5,280 bases of DNA from Bacteroidota bacterium (GTDB lineage: Bacteria; Bacteroidota; Bacteroidia; M30B66). The notes below the pieces were generated by a model. It did no database searches and was not told where the DNA came from. It worked only from the letters and a program-made list of their open reading frames with translations. Positions within the stretch are counted from its first letter, which is position 1, and each line of letters starts with the position of its first letter. This document shows positions 1 to 5,280 of this stretch, one piece after another. Where the stretch lies: positions 1 through 5,280 of the forward strand of contig CANMGM010000179.1 of the NCBI GenBank assembly GCA_947497195.1. Direction: 5' to 3'. The position numbers and the translations under genes are program-made.

Positions 1-3000
1 ACGGGCAGTTTTATCACTTCAGGTTCGCCAACCTACACCGCTACATCTACTCTTGTTTACAACAATACCGGATCGTACAATGTAAGTTCGGAATGGAATG
101 CAAATGCTGCAACGGCAGGCTTGGGTGCGCCTCAAAATGTGACCATTCAAAACGGAACTACCGTAAATATGCCTGCTGCCAACAGAGGATTATCGGGCAA
201 TTTGAACATCAGTAACGGAACGCTGGCGCTTAACAATACTTCCGGCGATTTGTATGTTGGGGGTAATTGGAACCGTACAGTAACAGAAGGTTTTACCTCA
301 AACGGCCGTGCGGTATTCTTTAACGGTGCTGCCAACCAAACCATTACGGTAAACGGCGGCGGTACCGAAAGCTTTGCTTACCTGCTTATTACCAAAACAG
401 GCGGGTCTTTAATTATTGACAACATAAATGCTACCGATGTAAATGTAACTGCATCTACAGGCAATGTGCTTCAAATTAACGGTGGCAACACCCTCGATTT
501 GAACGGGCGTAATTTCTCCCTTTCAGGAACTGCGGGTAATTTTAACATTCCTTCGGGCGCTGTAAGCATTACAGGAACTAGTGGATCGCTGTTTGCCGTT
601 TCGGGCGGGACTAAAACCGTTACTCCGGGAGCCGGTGCCACACTTAACTTCGGATCTAATGTTCGTGTAGCGCTTAACAATGGATTTAATTTCGGAGCCA
701 GTACCTCAACCGTTCAGGGCATTCTACAGATTGCCAATGGCGGTTTTGTGAGCACCAATCCGCCTACCTACGCTACAGGTTCGACCTTGCGCTACTTTAC
801 CGGAAGTAACTTTAATCGCTCTACAGAGTGGAGCGCTACTAGTGGTCCGGGTTATCCGTATAACGTTGAGGTTATTCAAAATGGTACTGTAACCACATTG
901 GATGTAAGTACTGGAAGCACGCCTCTACAAATTGAAGGAAACCTAACAGTAAACACCGGCGGTATCGTAACGCTTAACAACCGTACTACACCGCTCATCG
1001 TTAAAGGCAACGTATCGGTGGGATCGGGCGCTTCGGGCACACTTATTTTAAGTACCGCTGTGGGTGGCGACATTCAAATTGCCGGTAATCTAAGTCGTAT
1101 TGATGCAGGGGTTATTACACAAAATAGTCGCGAAATCGAAATGAATGGTACTACACCGCAAACCATCGGAGGTATAAGCTCATTCGAATTCCTTAAAATC
1201 AACAACAATGGATCGAATGTAATAATAGGCGCTCCAATTACGATTAACAACCGCCTAAGCTTAGCGTTAGGAATTTTAATCCAAAATAGCTATTCGGTTG
1301 TTATGGCTAACGGAAGTAAAATCATTCGGTCAAACGGATTTATGGCCGAACCGCCGGTGGTTCTACTTCCTACCGACCAGTATGATATGGAATACCAGGC
1401 TTCGGTTACAACCGATGTGGAGTATTTGGGCAATGAAGAAATCCGCGATTTAATTATAGGTTCGGGCATTACTGTTACACTTCAATCGAATAAAACATTT
1501 AACCGTAACCTCGACCTTGCCGGCGACCTGAACTTGGGAACCAATACCCTTACGGCTCGCGGCAAAGCCACCAACCCTTCGTTCTCCGGAAGCATTAACC
1601 TAACCGGCGGTGGAACGCGTTTAATTACGGGTTCTGCGGGATCCCGCTTCAACATTACCGGATTGGGATTGAATACGCCGTTGGCCTATACCAAAACTTT
1701 CTCATCGTTCGGTGGCACGCAGCTCAACTTCGATTCCAATGTATTGGTGCGTATAGGCGACGGAGCCGTAGATTTTGGAACGGGCAACCCGGTAAGCATT
1801 AATGGTGTATTGCAGGTTGTATTGGGTGGATCGGTTGGTCAATCGCTCAACTCATGCTTCTACGGAACCAACTCTACTTTGCGATTTGCAAATACTGTTG
1901 ATTATCAGGTAGGAGCCACTGATAAAACATGGGCTTCCGGTGCAATCAACTCGGGTTTACCCGGAATACCTTGGAATGTTGATATCAATGACGGAGGCAC
2001 CGACCTTACCTTGAACGACACGCGCGCCCTACGTGGAAATTTAACCATTACTAGCGGTACTTTCACATTGAGTACAACCTACACAGGCTCGTTTAACATT
2101 GGCGGCAACTGGACGCGTTCGGGCGCAACAAGTGCATTTAATAATGCCTTCAACAAGAAAGTGGTATTCGATCGCCAAATTGCAGGAGACCAAACGATCA
2201 CTACATCGTCAATTTCGGGAGCAGGTGAAATCTTTTCGCGACTCGAAGTGTCTACTTTTGGCGGAAATGTAAACCTTGGTGCCTCATCGAATGTTCAGGT
2301 ACTGGATAGTCTTATCTTCTCAACCTCTTCAAATGGTAAATTGAATCTTGCCGGCAATGCCTTAATTGTAGGTACGAATACCGTAAATGGAGTGATATCC
2401 AATGGAAGTGCTAGCACGTATATTATTACTGCAGGTGGTACCGTTAAACGATTCACCAACTCCAATACAAGTTTTGTTTATCCTGTTGGGGATGCAACTA
2501 ATTATACCCCAATCCAACTTGCCCTTTATAATGGTGCTCAAGCTGGAGCTTCAATCACAGTGTCTGTGACTCCAGTTGCGCACCCGAACGCCATTGGAAC
2601 CAATGCCGCAACAGATTACATTAAGCGCTTCTGGAGTGTTGTGCCGAATGGCCTAACTGTAAGTCCGATATATGATGTGAATTATGCTTACGCTGAATCT
2701 GATATCATGGGTTCAGAAACCACCCTTCGTCCGGTTAAATACAGCACAGAAACGGATTCTGCGGGTTGGATTGGAGCACCGGGATCAGGAGGAACTGCCA
2801 TTGATGGGACCACAGCAAACTGGAATTTCACATCCAATACAATTACATGGGACAGCCTTACTACCTTTTCAGACTTTAGTGCTGCCGGAAACGGCGCGCC
2901 ACTCCCAATCGAGCTGCTTAGCTTCGATGCACAACCGGCTGGAAACACCGTATTGGTTAATTGGACTACCGCTTCAGAAATCAACAACGATTACTTCACA

Positions 3001-3456
3001 ATCGAACGCTCGGCAGATGCAATAAATTATAACGCAATTGGAACGGTTGATGGAGCAGGAAACTCGAATAGCAGCCGCAGCTATCAATTTATAGATGTGC
3101 AACCGCTGCAAGGTGTTTCGTATTACCGCTTGCGCCAAACCGACTATAACGGAACCACCGAAGTATTCGACCCGGCAGTGGTGAACTTCAATGCAGCCAG
3201 CGCACAAGACGTAAGCATGTTCCCGAATCCTGCAGTTGATTATGCGCATGTTATGCTACAGTCTGAAGCCAGCGGTAACGGATTCATCCGCATTACCGAT
3301 TTAAGTGGTCGCATCGTGTCTGAGCAAAACGTGAGCATCAAATCGGGCGTTCAGCCTTTCACGCTCGAAACACGAAGCCTTTCTCTGGGAACCTATCTCG
3401 TAACCGTTTCCATGGCCGACGGCAGAATCTACACACTTCCGTTGGTGAAGAATTAA
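1..3456 (+). CDS. Giant T9SS-secreted repeat protein, 3' part (5' end outside window)
   Basis: The frame is open from base 1 to the TAA at 3454-3456, giving 1151 residues with no in-window start. A TTG at 121 is only an internal codon, because the homologous repeat signature continues upstream of it. Counting from base 1, residues 1-806 are three diverged beta-rich modules full of Gly, Asn, Thr and Ser, with motifs such as GNLxI, GGNWxR and FNGxxxQTI. Residues about 807-966 form a pre-terminal domain (FVYPVGD near 825, FSDFSAAG near 957). PLPIELLSF at 967 opens a fibronectin-like segment (NWTTASEINNDYFTIERS) common in Bacteroidota surface proteins. From about 1072 a type A sorting domain (MFPNP...GTYLVTV) directs export through the T9SS and attachment at, or release from, the cell surface. 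Only one cysteine is present (residue 619), as is usual for secreted beta-repeat proteins. No enzymatic motif is visible; an adhesin or structural role is inference. A terminator follows the stop at once. Confidence 0.93.
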   Translation, partial: TGSFITSGSPTYTATSTLVYNNTGSYNVSSEWNANAATAGLGAPQNVTIQNGTTVNMPAANRGLSGNLNISNGTLALNNTSGDLYVGGNWNRTVTEGFTSNGRAVFFNGAANQTITVNGGGTESFAYLLITKTGGSLIIDNINATDVNVTASTGNVLQINGGNTLDLNGRNFSLSGTAGNFNIPSGAVSITGTSGSLFAVSGGTKTVTPGAGATLNFGSNVRVALNNGFNFGASTSTVQGILQIANGGFVSTNPPTYATGSTLRYFTGSNFNRSTEWSATSGPGYPYNVEVIQNGTVTTLDVSTGSTPLQIEGNLTVNTGGIVTLNNRTTPLIVKGNVSVGSGASGTLILSTAVGGDIQIAGNLSRIDAGVITQNSREIEMNGTTPQTIGGISSFEFLKINNNGSNVIIGAPITINNRLSLALGILIQNSYSVVMANGSKIIRSNGFMAEPPVVLLPTDQYDMEYQASVTTDVEYLGNEEIRDLIIGSGITVTLQSNKTFNRNLDLAGDLNLGTNTLTARGKATNPSFSGSINLTGGGTRLITGSAGSRFNITGLGLNTPLAYTKTFSSFGGTQLNFDSNVLVRIGDGAVDFGTGNPVSINGVLQVVLGGSVGQSLNSCFYGTNSTLRFANTVDYQVGATDKTWASGAINSGLPGIPWNVDINDGGTDLTLNDTRALRGNLTITSGTFTLSTTYTGSFNIGGNWTRSGATSAFNNAFNKKVVFDRQIAGDQTITTSSISGAGEIFSRLEVSTFGGNVNLGASSNVQVLDSLIFSTSSNGKLNLAGNALIVGTNTVNGVISNGSASTYIITAGGTVKRFTNSNTSFVYPVGDATNYTPIQLALYNGAQAGASITVSVTPVAHPNAIGTNAATDYIKRFWSVVPNGLTVSPIYDVNYAYAESDIMGSETTLRPVKYSTETDSAGWIGAPGSGGTAIDGTTANWNFTSNTITWDSLTTFSDFSAAGNGAPLPIELLSFDAQPAGNTVLVNWTTASEINNDYFTIERSADAINYNAIGTVDGAGNSNSSRSYQFIDVQPLQGVSYYRLRQTDYNGTTEVFDPAVVNFNAASAQDVSMFPNPAVDYAHVMLQSEASGNGFIRITDLSGRIVSEQNVSIKSGVQPFTLETRSLSLGTYLVTVSMADGRIYTLPLVKN
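7..2418 (+). repeat. Three diverged protein-level repeat modules in the giant surface protein
   Basis: Module 1 spans about 7-744, module 2 about 745-1830, and module 3 from 1831 to about 2418. Each opens with a stretch ending in a STLxY/F motif (STLVY, STLRYF, STLRF), followed by a Trp-containing segment and an NVxI segment (NVTIQNG, NVEVIQNG, NVDINDG). Each then has a GNLxI strand (bases near 193, 937 and 2035) and a QTI or DQTI strand leading into F..L.I. Modules 1 and 2 both close with LNFxSNVxV, an FG, and a short GILQI/GVLQV strand ending in GG at 744 and 1830. Module 2 carries an insertion of roughly 110-120 residues relative to module 1. Module 3 diverges after its QTI segment and runs into the C-terminal domains. 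DNA identity between modules is low, so this is old duplication and not recent tandem expansion. Confidence 0.75.
3214..3453 (+). other. T9SS type A C-terminal sorting domain
   Basis: The last 80 or so residues carry the usual order of the type A sorting domain: an FPNPA motif after a short linker, a hydrophobic strand (AHVMLQS), an I.D.SGRIV strand and turn (ITDLSGRIVSEQ), then a LSLGTYLVTV strand and a final strand ending in LVKN. In this family the domain is recognised by the T9SS translocon in the outer membrane and is usually removed after export. Assignment rests on motif order and on being exactly at the C-terminus. Confidence 0.93.
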
Positions 3457-3460
3457 TACC

Positions 3461-3489
3461 AAAAGCCCCGATACTTTCGGGGCTTTTTT
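3461..3489 (+). terminator. Intrinsic terminator after the surface-protein gene
   Basis: A perfect 11-bp stem (AAAAGCCCCGA at 3461-3471 with TCGGGGCTTTT at 3477-3487) closes a 5-nt loop, and a run of six T at 3484-3489 follows the GC core. It begins 4 bases after the TAA stop. The A-run on the 5' side means it could also act on minus-strand transcripts, but no gene here needs that. It should isolate the surface-protein gene from the ATPase gene. Confidence 0.92.
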
Positions 3490-3505
3490 GTATTCTAACA
3501 CAATC

Positions 3506-3537
3506 AAACCGAAATTTATCTATATATTTTTCGGTTT
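3506..3537. promoter_or_regulatory. Inverted pair of the TTTCGGTTT box (dyad)
   Basis: AAACCGAAA at 3506-3514 is the exact reverse complement of TTTCGGTTT at 3529-3537, giving a 9-bp perfect dyad around a 14-nt AT spacer. Its right arm is the box of the first tandem repeat, so the region has one inverted and three direct copies of the same 9-mer. It could be a palindromic protein site or a weak hairpin. No T-run follows immediately, so it is not read as a second terminator. Confidence 0.5.
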
Positions 3538-3607
3538 TAATCTAATTTTATATATATATTTTTCGATTTGAATCTAAATTTATCTATATAATTTTCGGTT
3601 TCGGAAA
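3512..3607 (+). repeat. Three 32-bp AT-rich tandem repeats upstream of the ATPase gene
   Basis: Three copies lie end to end without gaps at 3512-3543, 3544-3575 and 3576-3607. By hand alignment copies 1 and 2 match at 28 of 32 positions. Copies 1 and 3 match at 25 of the first 26 positions and then diverge. Each copy has an A/T-only first half with TATATA, then a TTTCGGTTT box (TTTCGATTT in copy 2) at 3529-3537, 3561-3569 and 3593-3601. The boxes are exactly 32 bp apart, close to three helical turns, so they would face the same side of the DNA. The last copy overlaps the expected -33 region of the ATPase promoter. A role as operator or activator array is inference; slippage-prone or bent DNA is the alternative. 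Confidence 0.85.
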
Positions 3608-3624
3608 AAGTATTGCTAACTTTG
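3593..3624 (+). promoter_or_regulatory. Bacteroidota-type promoter of the ATPase gene
   Basis: TAACTTTG at 3617-3624 is a perfect match to the Bacteroidetes primary sigma -7 consensus TAnnTTTG. About 19 bases upstream, where a TTG/TTTG -33 element is expected, lies only TTTTCGG at 3592-3598, an imperfect match that is also part of the third repeat. The -7 box ends 4 bases before the ATG at 3629, so the transcript would begin at or very near that ATG. A sigma70-like TATAAT at 3587-3592 is present by chance or as an alternative, but that signal is not the usual one in this phylum. Confidence 0.6.
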
Positions 3625-3628
3625 GCCC

Positions 3629-4756
3629 ATGATTGTCAGAGAAATAATACCCATAATGGCCAATTTACCCAAGAAAGGCAAAGCCATTATCTTAACCGGT
3701 CCACGTCAGGTTGGAAAAACGACCATACTTAAGACACAATTTGACCAGAATGCCGCCGTACTTTGGCTCGATGGCGACGATGCTACCATCCGTCAGAGAT
3801 TGGCTAACGCCGGCACCTCATTTTTAAAATCGCTTGTTGCCAACCACTCCATTGTAGTTATTGATGAAGCCCAACGCATTCAGGATATAGGGTTAATCGG
3901 CAAACAACTGATCGACCAAATCCCGGGTATCGAATTGTACATTACCGGTTCATCGGCACTCGAAATTTCGGGCATGACCAGCGAGCCCATGACCGGGAGA
4001 AAATGGTCGCTTCAACTATATCCGCTCAGTTTTCGAGAAATGGTAAAACATCACGGACTCATCGATGAAGTTTCGCAGGTAAAACAAAGGCTGCTGTATG
4101 GGTATTACCCCGAAATTGTAGTTGAAAACGGACATAAGGAGCGAAGGTTAAGAGAACTGAGTGAAAGCTACCTTTACAAAGACATTTATGCGGTAGAAAA
4201 CATAAAGAAGTCGGACAAATTTGAGCGACTCTTAAAACTCTTGGCATATCAGATTGGGCAACAGGTTTCATACAACGAACTAGCGGTTTCGGCCGGCCTC
4301 GATGTTTCGACCGTTGAGCGGTACATCGACATGCTTGAAAAGGCTTTTGTGGTGTTTCGTGTGCCCAGTTTTCAGCGAAATAAACGAAACGAGCTTAAAA
4401 AATCGCGCAAAATCTATTTTACCGATAACGGCATCAGAAACGCAGTAATTGAGCAATGGGCACCGGTCGAAATGCGATCTGATGCCGGTGCACTCTGGGA
4501 AAACTGGATCATGAGCGAACGGCGAAAACTCATCAACAATGAACAGGCGAAAATCGACATGTATTTCTGGCGTACCATTGCGCAACAAGAAGTTGACCTA
4601 ATAGAAGTTTCTTCGAACACACTTCAGGCCGTTGAAATTAAATGGAATACGCATAAAAAGTTTCGGGTAAGCGCTGCATTTACCAATGCATATCCTGAGG
4701 CCACAACACAATGCATTACACCCAATAACTACGAATCGTTTTTATTGGAGATTTGA
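3629..4756 (+). CDS. Orphan ATPase, AAA_14 + DUF4143 family (COG1373-like)
   Basis: A complete protein of 375 residues, a normal length for the family. The N-terminal AAA_14 domain shows Walker A GPRQVGKT at 24-31, Walker B IVVIDEAQ at 75-82, and a YITGSSALEI segment at 104-113 that fits sensor 1. GRKWSLQLYPLSFREM at 123-138 and LLYGYYPEIV at 155-164 are further family hallmarks. Residues about 200-246 look like a winged-helix segment (VSYNELAVSAGLDVSTVERYI). The DUF4143 part follows, with KIYFTDNGIRNA at 261-272. Near the end, WENWI at 290-294, EVDLIE at 321-326 (D323) and EIK at 336-338 resemble a PD-(D/E)xK nuclease motif set. The cellular role of these widespread ATPases is not established. 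The start at 3629 is preferred because family members begin with an IxR helix before Walker A; ATG 3656 (residue 10) is the alternative. No partner gene adjoins it. Confidence 0.93.
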   Translation: MIVREIIPIMANLPKKGKAIILTGPRQVGKTTILKTQFDQNAAVLWLDGDDATIRQRLANAGTSFLKSLVANHSIVVIDEAQRIQDIGLIGKQLIDQIPGIELYITGSSALEISGMTSEPMTGRKWSLQLYPLSFREMVKHHGLIDEVSQVKQRLLYGYYPEIVVENGHKERRLRELSESYLYKDIYAVENIKKSDKFERLLKLLAYQIGQQVSYNELAVSAGLDVSTVERYIDMLEKAFVVFRVPSFQRNKRNELKKSRKIYFTDNGIRNAVIEQWAPVEMRSDAGALWENWIMSERRKLINNEQAKIDMYFWRTIAQQEVDLIEVSSNTLQAVEIKWNTHKKFRVSAAFTNAYPEATTQCITPNNYESFLLEI

Positions 4757-4812
4757 TTGGATCGGCAAATTCAAGCCACTTTCGACCAATTAATCCGCAT
4801 CTGAACTATAAA
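4757..4812. other. Short convergent intergenic gap
   Basis: The 56 bases between the TGA of the ATPase gene (4754-4756) and the TGA of the peptidase gene (4813-4815 on the minus strand) hold no gene. An imperfect hairpin pairs ATTGG (4756-4760) and TCG (4762-4764) with CGACCAAT (4783-4790), with one bulged A and an 18-nt loop, but has no T-run. A 5-bp dyad ATCAC/GTGAT at 4812-4826 overlaps the peptidase stop codon. Neither is a convincing terminator, so 3' ends of the two transcripts may overlap. Confidence 0.5.
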
Positions 4813-5280
4813 TCACTTCAGGTGATCCATCAGGTAGCGCGAAACTGTTTTGTATAAGTGCAGACGATCCTTGCCCACAACATTGTGTGCATGTTCGGGA
4901 TAAACCATGTAATCGACCAGAACGCCTTCATCGACGCATTTCTTTACGAAAGCCTGACTGTGTTGCCAAACAACCACATCGTCGATTGTTCCATGAATAA
5001 GCATCAGGCGATCCTTGAGCTTTGCTGCATGGTTCATTAAATTCGATTCTTCATAACCCTTAACATTTTGCTCTGGAGTATCCATATAACGCTCGGTATA
5101 CATAACTTCATACAGACTCCAGTCTGTAACTGGTCCGCCGGCAACACCCGCCTTAAATAAACCTGGATTTTTAGTCATCATCGCAGTTGTCATAAATCCG
5201 CCAAAGCTCCAGCCATGGATTCCGATGCGCGATGGATCGACATAGGGTTGAGATTTCAGGTATTCAATTCCGCTAAGCTG
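4813..5280 (-). CDS. S9 prolyl tripeptidyl/dipeptidyl peptidase, C-terminal part
   Basis: The minus-strand frame is open from the right edge to the TGA at 4815-4813, giving the last 155 residues of what is normally a protein of about 700 or more. It is the alpha/beta-hydrolase end of an S9B peptidase, which removes di- or tripeptides ending in proline from peptide N-termini, usually in the periplasm. The whole triad is visible in fragment numbering: Ser25 in GWSFGG (bases 5208-5206), Asp100 in HGTIDDVV, His132 in YPEHAHNV. The spacings of 75 and 32 residues equal those I recall for Porphyromonas gingivalis PtpA (Ser603, Asp678, His710), and VVVWQHS, AGVAGGPV and DRLHLYKT also look PtpA-like. 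YTERYM matches the YTERYM segment of DPP IV, so the DPP IV subgroup stays possible. The beta-propeller and signal peptide lie outside the window. It is convergent with the ATPase gene and probably unrelated to it. Confidence 0.93.
   Translation of the reverse strand, partial: QLSGIEYLKSQPYVDPSRIGIHGWSFGGFMTTAMMTKNPGLFKAGVAGGPVTDWSLYEVMYTERYMDTPEQNVKGYEESNLMNHAAKLKDRLMLIHGTIDDVVVWQHSQAFVKKCVDEGVLVDYMVYPEHAHNVVGKDRLHLYKTVSRYLMDHLK

Noticed and set aside
121..123. TTG as the start codon of the large surface protein
   Set aside because: The frame is open to base 1, and the upstream codons encode the same SPTY...STL repeat signature seen at the start of module 2, so the gene begins outside the window.
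2893..2900. Palindromic GGCGCGCC octamer
   Set aside because: It lies inside codons for an ordinary Gly-Ala-Pro linker and is most simply chance.
2684..3025. A 113-codon open frame on the plus strand inside the surface-protein gene
   Set aside because: It lies in another frame of a gene with clear conserved domains, its product has no recognisable family, and no promoter or ribosome site is seen.
2688..3507. Several minus-strand open frames opposite the end of the surface-protein gene
   Set aside because: They are shadows of the Gly/Asn/Thr-rich coding strand, with no family resemblance; one runs across the terminator.
3512..3607. CRISPR array
   Set aside because: The 32-bp repeats are directly adjacent with no spacers, are AT-rich and diverged, and no cas gene is present.
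4059..4620. Minus-strand open frames opposite the ATPase gene
   Set aside because: They overlap well-conserved ATPase motifs and show no domain features of their own.
4756..4790. Hairpin as terminator of the ATPase gene
   Set aside because: The stem is bulged, the loop is 18 nt, and no T-run follows, so it is too weak to call.
3457..4812. ATPase gene as cargo of an insertion sequence or transposon
   Set aside because: No transposase, no terminal inverted repeats and no target-site duplication could be found flanking the gene; the only repeats are on one side.
4858..5040. A 60-codon plus-strand open frame opposite the peptidase gene
   Set aside because: It is antisense to the catalytic Asp/His region of the peptidase and has no supporting signals.

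Overview
The window reads as chromosomal DNA of a Bacteroidota (Bacteroidetes) bacterium with a type IX secretion system (T9SS). Three things point there: a very large Asn/Thr/Gly-rich surface protein ending in a T9SS type A sorting domain, a perfect Bacteroidetes-type -7 promoter box (TAnnTTTG), and an S9 peptidase whose C-terminus resembles the prolyl tripeptidyl/dipeptidyl peptidases common in this phylum. Genus or family cannot be resolved from the sequence alone.

Layout. (1) 1-3456, plus strand: the 3' part (1151 codons) of a giant secreted or surface protein. The frame is open at the left edge, so the true start lies outside the window. It consists of three diverged beta-rich repeat modules, a pre-terminal domain, a fibronectin-like segment and the sorting domain. 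(2) 3457-3628: an intergenic region with a strong intrinsic terminator just after the stop, then an AT-rich block of three exactly in-register 32-bp tandem repeats, each with a TTTCG(G/A)TTT box, and a -7 promoter box directly against the next start codon. (3) 3629-4756, plus strand: a complete orphan ATPase of the AAA_14 + DUF4143 type (COG1373-like), with intact Walker A and B motifs and a C-terminal nuclease-like motif set. (4) 4757-4812: a short convergent gap with no convincing terminator. (5) 4813-5280, minus strand: the C-terminal 155 codons of an S9 family prolyl peptidase with its whole catalytic triad, running off the right edge.

The three genes do not form an operon. The first is closed off by its own terminator, the ATPase appears to have its own promoter, and the peptidase is convergent. 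I see no RNA gene, CRISPR array, insertion sequence or clear new multi-gene system. The least explained part is the repeat-bearing control region in front of the ATPase and the close fit of its -7 box to the start codon. The first and third genes fit an outer-membrane, surface or periplasmic lifestyle; the ATPase is of unknown role and looks like a self-contained accessory gene between them.
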